Part shown: piece after piece, positions 56,579 to 64,000 of the stretch
Position numbering within the stretch: position 1 is the first letter of the stretch
Layout of the letters: every line of letters begins with the position of its first letter
Assembly (NCBI RefSeq): GCF_002224285.1
Contig: NZ_CP022436.1
Location: 3,596,001 to 3,660,000, forward strand
Source of the DNA: Arthrobacter sp. YN
Lineage (GTDB): Bacteria; Actinomycetota; Actinomycetes; Actinomycetales; Micrococcaceae
Length of the DNA stretch: 64,000 bases
Direction of reading: 5' to 3'
Program-made: the position numbers and the translations under genes
The notes under the pieces: generated by a model
What the model saw: the letters and a program-made list of their open reading frames with translations, nothing else
The model's database searches: none
What the model was told of the DNA's origin: nothing

Positions 56579-57283
56579 CTAAACACCTGCCTTCTGGTTC
56601 TGGAGCGCGCGCACCAGAGCAGCAGGAGCAACCTCGTCCAGCGGCAGGCCACGGCGGGCAGCCACGGAAGCGGGCTCTTCGAGCTGCTTCAGAGCGGCAA
56701 CGGTCGCGTGAACGATGTTGATCGCGTTGGAAGAACCGAGCGACTTGGAGAGGATGTCGTGGATGCCCACGCACTCCAATACCGCGCGGACCGGACCACC
56801 GGCGATAACACCGGTACCGGCGGAAGCCGGACGCAGCAGGACTACGCCTGCAGCAGCCTCACCCTGCACACGGTGCGGGATGGTGCTGCCAACGCGGGGA
56901 ACGCGGAAGAAGGACTTCTTGGCCTCTTCAACGCCCTTGGCGATAGCAGCGGGAACTTCCTTGGCCTTGCCGTAGCCGACGCCGACCATACCGTTGCCGT
57001 CACCGACGACGACGAGTGCGGTGAAGCTGAAGCGACGACCACCCTTGACGACCTTGGCAACGCGGTTGATGGTGACAACGCGCTCTACGAACTGGCTCTT
57101 CTCAGCCTCACGACCGCCGTCGCGGCCACCACGGCCACCACGGTCGCCGCGGCCCTGGCCACGGTCGCCGCGCTCGCCACGACGTCCGCCGCGGCGGTCA
57201 TCGGCAGCGGGTGCGGTCTCAGTTGCTTCAGCAGCTACAGCTTCAGTCACCTGAATGTCCTTTTCGTTATTTTCAACGGTCAC
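56579..57283 (-). CDS. rpsE: 30S ribosomal protein S5 with Arg/Gly-rich N-terminal extension
   Basis: 234 residues. The S5 core starts near residue 62 ([21 protein letters not shown]) and includes [21 protein letters not shown]. The first 60 residues are an acidic patch then [21 protein letters not shown] RGG repeats, longer than in most bacteria. GTG 57283 overlaps the rplR stop (GTGA). S5 guards decoding accuracy near the mRNA entry. Confidence 0.97.
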   Translation of the reverse strand: MTVENNEKDIQVTEAVAAEATETAPAADDRRGGRRGERGDRGQGRGDRGGRGGRDGGREAEKSQFVERVVTINRVAKVVKGGRRFSFTALVVVGDGNGMVGVGYGKAKEVPAAIAKGVEEAKKSFFRVPRVGSTIPHRVQGEAAAGVVLLRPASAGTGVIAGGPVRAVLECVGIHDILSKSLGSSNAINIVHATVAALKQLEEPASVAARRGLPLDEVAPAALVRALQNQKAGV

Positions 57284-57663
57284 AGTGCCAGCCCACCTTC
57301 GCGAGCACCGTCAGCGACGGCGGCGATGCGGCCGTGGTACTTGTTACCGCCACGGTCGAAGACAACAGCCTCGACGCCTGCAGCCTTGGCGCGCTCTGCA
57401 ACGAGCTCGCCGACGCGCTTGGCCTTGGCAGTCTTGTCTCCGTCGAATGCGCGAAGGTCAGCTTCCAGGGTGGAAGCGTAAGCCACGGTTACACCCTTGC
57501 TGTCATCGACAACCTGGACGAATACGTGACGTGCCGAACGGTTGACGACCAGACGAGGACGTACAGCCGTACCGGTGATGCGCTTGCGGATACGAAGCTG
57601 GCGACGGCTGCGTGCAGCAGACTTGCTCTTGTTCGTACGCTTCTTGTTAATTGCGATGGCCAT
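57280..57663 (-). CDS. rplR: 50S ribosomal protein L18
   Basis: 127 residues. A basic N-terminus ([21 protein letters not shown], split) leads to [20 protein letters not shown] and ends [21 protein letters not shown], the standard L18 end that binds 5S rRNA. ATG 57663 follows rplF by 3 nt. Confidence 0.98.
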   Translation of the reverse strand: MAIAINKKRTNKSKSAARSRRQLRIRKRITGTAVRPRLVVNRSARHVFVQVVDDSKGVTVAYASTLEADLRAFDGDKTAKAKRVGELVAERAKAAGVEAVVFDRGGNKYHGRIAAVADGAREGGLAL

Positions 57664-57666
57664 GGT

Positions 57667-58203
57667 TTACTTACCAGCCTTTCCGACCTTGCGGCGGATG
57701 ACTTCGCCGGCGTAACGGACACCCTTGCCCTTGTAGGGGTCAGGCTTGCGCAGCTTGCGAATGTTGGCAGCAACCTCGCCGACCTGCTGCTTGTTGATAC
57801 CCGAAACAGAGAGCTTGGTCGGACCCTCTACTACGAAGGTGATGCCTTCGGGTGCAGAGACGTTAACCGGGTGGCTGTAGCCCAGAGCGAACTCCAGGTC
57901 AGAACCCTTGGCCTGAACGCGGTAACCAGTACCAACGATTTCAAGCTTCTTCTCGTAGCCCTCGGTAACGCCCTGAATCATGTTGGCGATCAGGGTGCGG
58001 GTCAGGCCGTGCAGCGAACGCGAGTTGCGCTCGTCGTTCGGGCGGGTGACCGTCAGGGTGTTCTCTTCCTGGGTAACCTCGATCGGGCTGGCCACAGTGT
58101 GGCTCAGCTCGCCTTTGGCACCTTTGACGTTGATGACGGAGCCATCAAGCTTGACCTCAACTCCGGCAGGAACGGTGATGGGGAGACGTCCAATACGTGA
58201 CAT
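57667..58203 (-). CDS. rplF: 50S ribosomal protein L6
   Basis: 178 residues with two repeated L6 folds. [17 protein letters not shown] is the standard N-terminus, and [19 protein letters not shown] the C-terminal signature. Lies between rpsH (18 nt upstream) and rplR. It sits near the GTPase-associated region of the 50S subunit. Confidence 0.98.
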   Translation of the reverse strand: MSRIGRLPITVPAGVEVKLDGSVINVKGAKGELSHTVASPIEVTQEENTLTVTRPNDERNSRSLHGLTRTLIANMIQGVTEGYEKKLEIVGTGYRVQAKGSDLEFALGYSHPVNVSAPEGITFVVEGPTKLSVSGINKQQVGEVAANIRKLRKPDPYKGKGVRYAGEVIRRKVGKAGK

Positions 58204-58221
58204 TATTCTCTTCCTTTCCCG

Positions 58222-58620
58222 TTACCAGACGTACGCGAGGACTTCGCCGCCCACGCCCTTCTTGCCGGCCTGCTTGTCAGTCAGGAGGCCGGAAGAGGTG
58301 GACAGGATTGCGACACCCAGGCCACCCAGCACGTGCGGCAGGTTGGTGGACTTCGCGTAAACGCGGAGACCCGGCTTGGAGATGCGGCGGACGCCAGCGA
58401 TGGAACGCTCGCGGTTCGGACCGAACTTCAGGTCGATGGTCAGCTTCTTGCCAACCTCGGCGTCTTCTTCCTTCCAGCCGGCAATGTAGCCTTCTGCCTT
58501 CAGGATGTCAGCAACGCGTGCCTTCAGTTTGCTGTACGGCATGGACACGGTGTCGTGGTATGCCGAGTTTGCATTGCGCAGACGCGTGAGCATGTCTGCG
58601 ACAGGATCTGTCATAGTCAT
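58222..58620 (-). CDS. rpsH: 30S ribosomal protein S8
   Basis: 132 residues. [19 protein letters not shown] starts it and [22 protein letters not shown] is the conserved C-terminal part. Two ATGs (58620, 58614) are possible. A perfect 12-bp palindrome GGGCTATAGCCC (58624-58635) covers the ribosome site, so initiation may be tuned. rplE lies upstream with only 79 nt between, leaving no room for rpsN. Confidence 0.97.
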   Translation of the reverse strand: MTMTDPVADMLTRLRNANSAYHDTVSMPYSKLKARVADILKAEGYIAGWKEEDAEVGKKLTIDLKFGPNRERSIAGVRRISKPGLRVYAKSTNLPHVLGGLGVAILSTSSGLLTDKQAGKKGVGGEVLAYVW

Positions 58621-58699
58621 TGTGGGCTATAGCCCTTCCTCGTACCGGTTTCCGCTGCGCCGGCTCTCAAGAGCCTGCGAAGACGGACCTGTCACGTAG

Positions 58700-59287
58700 T
58701 TAGTTTTCGGTCTTGAACGGGAAACCAAGCGCCTTGAGCAGCGCGCGGCCTTCGTCATCGGTCTTGGCGGTGGTGACGACCGTGATGTCCATACCGCGAA
58801 CGCGGTCGATGGAGTCCTGGTCGATTTCGTGGAACATAACCTGCTCGGTCAGACCGAAGGTGTAGTTGCCGTTGCCATCGAACTGCTTGCCGTTGAGGCC
58901 GCGGAAGTCACGGATACGCGGCAGAGCCAGCGAAACCAGACGATCCACGAATTCCCACATGCGGTCTCCACGCAGAGTTGCGTGTGCACCGATCGGCATG
59001 CCTTCGCGCAGCTTGAACTGTGCGATTGACTTGCGGGCCTTGGTTACCTGCGGCTTCTGGCCGGTGATCAGGGTGAGGTCGCGGACAGCGCCGTCGATCA
59101 GCTTGGAGTCCTTGGCGGCATCTCCAACACCCATGTTCACTACAACCTTGACCAGGCGGGGAACCTGGTTGACGTTCGAGTAGCTGAATTCCTCCTGCAG
59201 GGACTTCTTGATGGTCTCTGCATACTTGGTCTTCAGACGCGGAACGATCTTGTTTGCGACGGTAGTCTCAGACAGTGTTTCACTCAT
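58700..59287 (-). CDS. rplE: 50S ribosomal protein L5
   Basis: 195 residues. The motifs [40 protein letters not shown] and [20 protein letters not shown] are diagnostic. It binds 5S rRNA and the P-site tRNA. ATG 59287 overlaps the rplX stop as TGATG. About 12 extra N-terminal residues occur before the usual start region. Confidence 0.98.
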   Translation of the reverse strand: MSETLSETTVANKIVPRLKTKYAETIKKSLQEEFSYSNVNQVPRLVKVVVNMGVGDAAKDSKLIDGAVRDLTLITGQKPQVTKARKSIAQFKLREGMPIGAHATLRGDRMWEFVDRLVSLALPRIRDFRGLNGKQFDGNGNYTFGLTEQVMFHEIDQDSIDRVRGMDITVVTTAKTDDEGRALLKALGFPFKTEN

Positions 59288-59646
59288 CAGATGTCCTTCC
59301 CGGTGGCCTTGGACACGCGGATACGGACGGTCTTGGTAGCGCCATCCTTCTCAACGGTGTCGAGACGGAAACCAACACGGGTCGGCTTCTTGGTCGACGG
59401 GTCAACCAGAGCAACGTTGGAAACGTGGATCGGGGCCTCAACGACCTCAATGCCACCGGTCTTGGTGCCGCGCTGCGACTGACCGACCTTGGTGTGCTTG
59501 GTGACGCGGTTGATTCCCTCTACCAGCACGCGGTTGGTGTCCGGGAATACGCGCAGAACCTTGCCCTGCTTGCCGCGGTCTCCGCCGCGTTCCTGCTTGG
59601 CGCCGGTGATGACCTGAACGAGGTCACCCTTTTTGATCTTAGCCAT
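59287..59646 (-). CDS. rplX: 50S ribosomal protein L24
   Basis: 119 residues with the KOW fold. [20 protein letters not shown] and [22 protein letters not shown] start it; [21 protein letters not shown] is the second block. It helps start 50S assembly. It lies 3 nt after rplN and overlaps rplE by 1 nt. Confidence 0.97.
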   Translation of the reverse strand: MAKIKKGDLVQVITGAKQERGGDRGKQGKVLRVFPDTNRVLVEGINRVTKHTKVGQSQRGTKTGGIEVVEAPIHVSNVALVDPSTKKPTRVGFRLDTVEKDGATKTVRIRVSKATGKDI

Positions 59647-59649
59647 GGA

Positions 59650-60018
59650 CTAAAGCACCTCCGGGGCCAGCGAAACGATCTTCATGAACTTCTTGTCGCG
59701 AAGTTCACGACCAACCGGGCCGAAGATACGGGTACCGCGGGGGTCACCGTCGTTCTTCAGGATCACAGCTGCGTTTTCGTCAAACTTGATGTAGGAACCA
59801 TCCGCACGGCGGCGTTCCTTCTTGGTACGAACGATGACAGCCTTGACGACGTCACCCTTCTTTACGTTGCCGCCAGGGATAGCGTCCTTGACGGTAGCGA
59901 CGATCACGTCGCCAATGCCTGCGTAGCGACGACCAGATCCACCGAGAACGCGAATGGTAAGGATTTCCTTAGCACCCGTGTTGTCGGCGACCTTGAGTCG
60001 CGACTCCTGCTGAATCAA
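59650..60018 (-). CDS. rplN: 50S ribosomal protein L14
   Basis: 122 residues, exact family length. [20 protein letters not shown] and [21 protein letters not shown] are diagnostic. Start TTG 60018 follows AAGGAGTAG; no ATG is available. It is the first gene of the spc operon here, 353 nt after rpsQ and beyond a strong terminator, so it must have its own promoter. Confidence 0.97.
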   Translation of the reverse strand: MIQQESRLKVADNTGAKEILTIRVLGGSGRRYAGIGDVIVATVKDAIPGGNVKKGDVVKAVIVRTKKERRRADGSYIKFDENAAVILKNDGDPRGTRIFGPVGRELRDKKFMKIVSLAPEVL

Positions 60019-60206
60019 TTTCTACTCCTTGCGTCGCGCCGGTTCTCAGACCGAGATCATGCATACGGAATGAGCCTTGCGGAACGGTTGATCGGGGTGT
60101 CTCTTGACCTGCCTGGATTTTGCCAGTACAGGCCTAAACGCCCGTGCCACAAGCATCAGCTTCCCTTGCAGAAAACTCTGCGCGGGGCAGTATGCAGCGG
60201 CACGAT

Positions 60207-60249
60207 TGTTTACGAGGTAGTTGACGGCGCACAAGTGGCGCCATACAAA
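60207..60249. promoter_or_regulatory. Two overlapping divergent promoter candidates in the rpsQ-rplN gap
   Basis: Minus strand, toward rplN: TTGTGC (60229-60234) and TAAACA (60207-60212), 16 bp apart. Plus strand: TTGACG (60221-60226) and TACAAA (60244-60249), 17 bp apart, which is the better match. A plus transcript would end at the hairpin 60300-60337. No gene lies in 60019-60371. Confidence 0.35.
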
Positions 60250-60299
60250 CTCAATATCCTAGCACGTTTACGGCCTGGAGCCGAAACGACCGGAGATGC

Positions 60300-60337
60300 G
60301 GAAAGGCCCGCGTTCCCTGGGGAACACGGGCCTTTCC
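60300..60337. terminator. Terminator between the S10-type operon and the spc operon
   Basis: GGAAAGGCCCGCGTTCCC (60300-60317) pairs with GGGAACACGGGCCTTTCC (60320-60337) at 17 of 18 positions with a 2-nt gap. It lies 35 nt past the rpsQ stop. A 16-bp perfect palindrome GCCAGGCATGCCTGGC follows at 60349-60364. Confidence 0.85.
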
Positions 60338-60371
60338 AGTGAATCACTGCCAGGCATGCCTGGCGTTGGAT

Positions 60372-60668
60372 TTACTTGGCCTTTTCGAGGATCTCCACGA
60401 GACGCCACCGCTTGGTAGCGGACAGCGGGCGGGTCTCAGAGATGAGAACGAGGTCGCCGATGCCGGCGGTGTTCTCTTCGTCGTGAGCCTTGATCTTCGA
60501 GGTGCGGCGAATAACCTTGCCGTACAGAGCGTGCTTCACGCGGTCTTCAACCTGAACAACGATGGTCTTTTCCATCTTGTCAGAGACAACGTAGCCGCGA
60601 CGCGTCTTACGGTAACCGCGCTGTTCAGCGCTGGCTGCTGCTTCCGTCACAGTTTCCTTCTCGCTCAC
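60372..60668 (-). CDS. rpsQ: 30S ribosomal protein S17
   Basis: 98 residues. [20 protein letters not shown] and [35 protein letters not shown] are the S17 OB-fold motifs. The first 15 residues ([14 protein letters not shown]) are an extension. GTG 60668 overlaps the rpmC stop. Last gene of its operon. Confidence 0.97.
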   Translation of the reverse strand: MSEKETVTEAAASAEQRGYRKTRRGYVVSDKMEKTIVVQVEDRVKHALYGKVIRRTSKIKAHDEENTAGIGDLVLISETRPLSATKRWRLVEILEKAK

Positions 60669-60985
60669 TTGGCGTCCTCTCCAGCTTCAACCTCGGCCTT
60701 TTCAGCCTTGGCAGCCTTTTTGGACTTCTTTTCTTCCTTGGCTTCCACAACCGGTGCGGCAACCTCGGCACGAATGCCCAGCTCGCGCTCACGGAGAACG
60801 GTGTAGATGCGTGCGATGTCCTTCTTTACCGCGCGCAGGCGACCGTGGTTCTCCAGCTGTCCGGTGGCGGACTGGAAACGCAGGTTGAACAGCTCTTCCT
60901 TGGACTTGCGGAGTTCTTCAACGAGACGCTCGTTGTCGAAACCGTCCAGCTGTGCGGGTGCGAGATCCTTCGACCCTACTGCCAT
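60665..60985 (-). CDS. rpmC: 50S ribosomal protein L29 with charged C-terminal tail
   Basis: 106 residues; the usual core is 60-75. [20 protein letters not shown] and [20 protein letters not shown] are diagnostic. After residue 75 a Glu/Lys/Ala-rich tail ([20 protein letters not shown]) follows. L29 sits at the peptide exit and binds SRP and trigger factor. Starts 2 nt after rplP. Confidence 0.97.
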   Translation of the reverse strand: MAVGSKDLAPAQLDGFDNERLVEELRKSKEELFNLRFQSATGQLENHGRLRAVKKDIARIYTVLRERELGIRAEVAAPVVEAKEEKKSKKAAKAEKAEVEAGEDAK

Positions 60986-60987
60986 TT

Positions 60988-61404
60988 CTATTCACCACCT
61001 TCGCGACGCACAATGCGTGCCTTCAACGGGAGCTTGTGGATTGCCAGGCGCAGGGCCTCGCGAGCTACCTCTTCATTGACACCGGAGAGTTCGAAGAGAA
61101 CCCGGCCCGGCTTGACGTTTGCGACCCACCATTCCGGAGAACCCTTACCGGAACCCATACGGGTTTCAGCAGGCTTCTTCGTCAGCGGACGGTCCGGGTA
61201 GATGTTGATCCAGACCTTGCCGCCACGCTTGATGTGGCGGGTCATCGCGATACGAGCGGACTCGATCTGACGGTTGGTGACGTATGCCGGGCTCAGAGCC
61301 TGGATACCGTACTCACCGAAGCTGACCTTGGTGCCGCCCGTAGCAGCGCCGGAACGACCCGGGTGGTGCTGCTTACGGTGCTTGACTCGACGTGGGATAA
61401 GCAT
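60988..61404 (-). CDS. rplP: 50S ribosomal protein L16
   Basis: 138 residues. [19 protein letters not shown] starts it; [22 protein letters not shown] and [20 protein letters not shown] are diagnostic. It contacts tRNA in the A site. ATG 61404 follows the rpsC stop with no gap. Confidence 0.98.
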   Translation of the reverse strand: MLIPRRVKHRKQHHPGRSGAATGGTKVSFGEYGIQALSPAYVTNRQIESARIAMTRHIKRGGKVWINIYPDRPLTKKPAETRMGSGKGSPEWWVANVKPGRVLFELSGVNEEVAREALRLAIHKLPLKARIVRREGGE

Positions 61405-62226
61405 TTAAGCCTGTCCTCCTTCTGCTGCCGGAGCAGCAGCTTCAGCGGCCGGTGCTTCAACGGCAGCGGGTGCTGCCTCAGCTGCCGGACGGTCGTTACG
61501 ACGACGGCGGTCGCCACCCGGGCGGCCCGGACGGTCTCCTGCACGGCCACGGGACGGAGCAGCAGCTGCCTGCTGAGCCAGTTCCTTGGCAGTTACGTCA
61601 CCCTTGTAGATCCAAACCTTCACACCGATACGGCCGAAGGTGGTCTTGGCTTCGTAGAAGCCGTAGTCGATGTTCGCGCGGAGGGTGTGCAGGGGCACAC
61701 GGCCTTCGCGGTAGAACTCCGAGCGGGACATTTCTGCGCCACCCAGACGGCCCGAGCAAGCAACACGGATGCCCTTGGCACCCGCACGCTGTGCGGACTG
61801 CATTGCCTTCTTCATCGCACGGCGGAAAGCCACGCGGGAAGTCAGCTGCTCAGCGATGCCCTGGGCAACAAGCTGTGCTTCCATCTCGGGGTTCTTGACC
61901 TCGAGGATGTTCAGCTGAACCTGCTTGCCGGTGAGCTTTTCGAGCTCGCCGCGGATGCGGTCTGCTTCAGCGCCGCGGCGGCCGATAACGATACCCGGGC
62001 GTGCCGTGTGGATGTCCACGCGGACACGGTCACGGGTGCGCTCGATCTCGACCTTGGCGATGCCTGCGCGCTCCATGCCGGTGGACATGAGCTGACGGAT
62101 CTTGATGTCCTCGCGGACGAAGTCCTTGTAGCGCTGTCCGGGCTTGGTGCTGTCAGCGAACCAGTGCGAAACGTGGTCGGTGGTGATGCCGAGTCGGAAC
62201 CCGTGCGGGTTTACTTTCTGTCCCAC
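61405..62226 (-). CDS. rpsC: 30S ribosomal protein S3 with long Ala-rich tail
   Basis: 273 residues. [20 protein letters not shown] is the standard start, [20 protein letters not shown] the KH-domain GxxG, and [20 protein letters not shown] the C-terminal domain. After about residue 210 comes an Arg/Gly then Ala/Pro/Glu-rich tail ([27 protein letters not shown]). GTG 62226 abuts the rplV stop. Confidence 0.97.
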   Translation of the reverse strand: MGQKVNPHGFRLGITTDHVSHWFADSTKPGQRYKDFVREDIKIRQLMSTGMERAGIAKVEIERTRDRVRVDIHTARPGIVIGRRGAEADRIRGELEKLTGKQVQLNILEVKNPEMEAQLVAQGIAEQLTSRVAFRRAMKKAMQSAQRAGAKGIRVACSGRLGGAEMSRSEFYREGRVPLHTLRANIDYGFYEAKTTFGRIGVKVWIYKGDVTAKELAQQAAAAPSRGRAGDRPGRPGGDRRRRNDRPAAEAAPAAVEAPAAEAAAPAAEGGQA

Positions 62227-62592
62227 TTAGCGAGCCTCCTCTTTCTCCGGGGTTGCGACAACCAGCGTGATGTGGCTGGTCCGCTTCCTAATGCGGTAGG
62301 CGCGGCCCTGGGCACGCGGCTGGAACCGCTTCATGGTCGGGCCTTCATCAACAAATGCTTCGGTGATGAAGAGGTCGCTGTCGTCGAATGCAACGCCGTC
62401 ACGGTCCGCGAGGACACGTGCGTTGGCCATTGCCGACTGAAGTACCTTGAATACCGGCTCCGAAGCTGCCTGGGGGGCAAACTTCAGAATTGCCAGAGCC
62501 TCATTCGCTTGCTTACCACGAACAAGGTTGACGACGCGCCGGGCCTTCATAGGCGTTACGCGGATGTGACGCGCAATAGCCTTGGCTTCCAT
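62227..62592 (-). CDS. rplV: 50S ribosomal protein L22
   Basis: 121 residues. [20 protein letters not shown] begins it, [20 protein letters not shown] follows, and [20 protein letters not shown] is the tip of the tunnel loop, where macrolide-resistance changes occur. It lies 38 nt after rpsS. Confidence 0.98.
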   Translation of the reverse strand: MEAKAIARHIRVTPMKARRVVNLVRGKQANEALAILKFAPQAASEPVFKVLQSAMANARVLADRDGVAFDDSDLFITEAFVDEGPTMKRFQPRAQGRAYRIRKRTSHITLVVATPEKEEAR

Positions 62593-62630
62593 TGCTTTCC
62601 TTCTCTCGTCTAAGACGTAAAGTCAGGCGC

Positions 62631-62912
62631 CTAGCGGCGCTTGCCCTTACGGTCGTCCTTAACATGGCCGCGGAATGTCCGCGTGGGAGCGAATTCGCCG
62701 AGCTTGTGCCCGACCATCGACTCTGTGACAAACACCGGGATGTGCTTGCGTCCGTCGTGTACGGCGATCGTGTGCCCGAGCATGTCGGGGATGATCATCG
62801 AACGGCGGGACCAGGTCTTGATGACGTTCTTGGTGCCCTTATCGTTTTCCCGTGCGACCTTCACAAAGAGGTGCTGGTCAACGAAAGGACCTTTTTTCAG
62901 GCTGCGTGGCAT
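62631..62912 (-). CDS. rpsS: 30S ribosomal protein S19
   Basis: 93 residues, exact family length. [19 protein letters not shown] starts it; [27 protein letters not shown] (split in two blocks) and [19 protein letters not shown] are diagnostic. It sits on the 30S head with S13. It lies 12 nt after rplB. Confidence 0.98.
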   Translation of the reverse strand: MPRSLKKGPFVDQHLFVKVARENDKGTKNVIKTWSRRSMIIPDMLGHTIAVHDGRKHIPVFVTESMVGHKLGEFAPTRTFRGHVKDDRKGKRR

Positions 62913-62924
62913 GTGTCCAGGCTC

Positions 62925-63764
62925 CTATCGCTTGTTCTTGCCAGTACGGCGGCGACGAACAATAAGCTTGTCGCTCTCTTTGTTCGGACGGCGGGTACGG
63001 CCCTCGGGCTTGCCGTTCGGGTTAACCGGGTGACGTCCACCGGAAGTCTTACCTTCACCACCACCGTGCGGGTGGTCAACCGGGTTCATGGCTACACCAC
63101 GGACGGTCGGGCGAACGCCCTTCCAGCGCATGCGGCCGGCCTTGCCCCAGTTGATGTTCGACTGCTCGGCGTTGCCGACCTCGCCGACGGTTGCGCGGCA
63201 GCGCACGTCAACGTTGCGGATTTCGCCGGAGGGCAGACGCAACTGTGCGAAGCGGCCTTCCTTGGCAACGAGCTGTACCGAAGCACCTGCGGAACGTGCC
63301 ATCTTGGCGCCGCCACCCGGACGCAGTTCAACTGCGTGGATTACGGTACCAACCGGGATGTTGCGCAGCGGCAGGTTGTTGCCCGGCTTGATGTCAGCGT
63401 CAGGACCAGCCTCGACGAAGTCACCCTGGGACAGCTTGTTAGGAGCGATGATGTAACGCTTGGTGCCATCAACGTAGTGCAGGAGTGCGATGCGAGCCGT
63501 ACGGTTCGGGTCGTACTCGATTTCGGCAACGCGGGCGTTGATGCCGTCCTTGTCGTGACGACGGAAGTCGATCAGACGGTACTGGCGCTTGTGCCCACCA
63601 CCCTTGTGACGGGTGGTGATCTTACCGGAGTTGTTACGGCCGCCTGTTTTGTGCAGGGGACGCAGCAACGACTTTTCCGGAGTCGATCGCGTGATTTCAG
63701 CAAAGTCGGCTACGCTCGAGCCACGACGGCCCGGGGTAGTCGGCTTGTATTTACGGATTCCCAT
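62925..63764 (-). CDS. rplB: 50S ribosomal protein L2
   Basis: 279 residues. [20 protein letters not shown] begins it, [25 protein letters not shown] (split) follows, and [20 protein letters not shown] near residues 222-241 contains the peptidyl-transferase-proximal His. It is required for subunit joining. It lies 29 nt after rplW. Confidence 0.98.
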   Translation of the reverse strand: MGIRKYKPTTPGRRGSSVADFAEITRSTPEKSLLRPLHKTGGRNNSGKITTRHKGGGHKRQYRLIDFRRHDKDGINARVAEIEYDPNRTARIALLHYVDGTKRYIIAPNKLSQGDFVEAGPDADIKPGNNLPLRNIPVGTVIHAVELRPGGGAKMARSAGASVQLVAKEGRFAQLRLPSGEIRNVDVRCRATVGEVGNAEQSNINWGKAGRMRWKGVRPTVRGVAMNPVDHPHGGGEGKTSGGRHPVNPNGKPEGRTRRPNKESDKLIVRRRRTGKNKR

Positions 63765-63793
63765 AATTTATTTCCTCGTTAAAGTGGTCTCCG

Positions 63794-64000
63794 CTACGCG
63801 AGCGGACCGCCGAAGATGTCGATTGTGCCTTCTTTGAGGGTGACAATTGCACGCTTGGTGCTCTTGCGCTGGCCCCAGCCGAATTTGGTGCGCTTGCGCT
63901 TACCGGCACGGTTGATGGTGTTGATCGAGTCAACCTTGACCGAGAAGATCTTCTCAACGGCCAATTTGATCTCGGTCTTGTTCGAGCGAGGGTCCACCAG
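63794..64000 (-). CDS. rplW: 50S ribosomal protein L23, C-terminal part (runs off window)
   Basis: 68 C-terminal residues are visible. [21 protein letters not shown] and [22 protein letters not shown] are the L23 signatures; the protein normally has about 100 residues, so roughly 33 lie beyond base 64000. The GTG at 63997 is an internal Val, not a start. L23 forms part of the exit-site docking platform. rplD, rplC and rpsJ are expected just outside. Confidence 0.97.
   Translation of the reverse strand: MVDPRSNKTEIKLAVEKIFSVKVDSINTINRAGKRKRTKFGWGQRKSTKRAIVTLKEGTIDIFGGPLA

Noticed and set aside
58621..58699. A hidden rpsN or other small ribosomal gene
   Set aside because: Only 79 nt are available and neither strand encodes a Cys-x-x-Cys protein.
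60952..62613. 553-residue plus-strand ORF across the ribosomal genes
   Set aside because: It is antisense to rplV, rpsC, rplP and rpmC, all certain genes.

Overview
The window reads as chromosome of a high-GC actinobacterium of the Micrococcaceae, most likely an Arthrobacter or Paenarthrobacter. The evidence is the mycothiol gene mshA, actinobacterial inositol-1-phosphate synthase, a GlgX-TreY-TreZ trehalose route, a secretin-free Tad pilus locus, many GTG/TTG starts, and the order of the ribosomal, glm and tsa genes. The genus is inferred from gene content only. No rRNA, tRNA, IS element, prophage or CRISPR array was recognised.

Layout. Positions 1-10 kb: a truncated CobW/MRF-like GTPase behind a Zur-type operator, a YbdK-type carboxylate-amine ligase, the overlapping alr-tsaE-tsaB-rimI-tsaD operon (tRNA t6A modification and cell wall), a PfkB sugar kinase divergent from a GH4 phospho-glucosidase, a GNAT enzyme, and mshA. 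Positions 10-21 kb: formate-THF ligase, a 65-bp-period tandem repeat, inositol phosphate synthase (supplying mshA), an aldo/keto reductase, and glgX-treY-treZ. Positions 21-29 kb: nnr-acpS-glmS, a frameshifted coaA with a D,D-carboxypeptidase lipoprotein, glmM, then rpsI-rplM.

Positions 30-38 kb hold a complete Tad/Flp locus (prepilin peptidase, Flp pilin, TadE, TadG, CpaB, CpaE, CpaF, TadB, TadC) with a dyad on the candidate pilin promoter and a strong hairpin after the pilin gene. From 38 to 64 kb the minus strand carries the ribosomal superoperon: rplW(partial)-rplB-rpsS-rplV-rpsC-rplP-rpmC-rpsQ / rplN-rplX-rplE-rpsH-rplF-rplR-rpsE-rpmD-rplO / secY-adk, then map, infA-rpmJ-rpsM-rpsK / rpoA-rplQ-truA. 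rpsN and rpsD are absent from their usual places.

Two accessory blocks interrupt this ribosomal order. Between map and infA lie a frameshifted P1-family peptidase and a sugar ABC importer without its own ATPase. Between adk and map lies the most interesting block: five translationally coupled genes for an OleA-like thiolase, a family 2 glycosyltransferase, a cytochrome P450, an OleC-like AMP-dependent ligase and an OleD-like short-chain reductase. OleB, the beta-lactone decarboxylase that makes olefins, is missing. The likely product is therefore a tailored (hydroxylated and/or glycosylated) beta-lactone or beta-hydroxy acid rather than a hydrocarbon.
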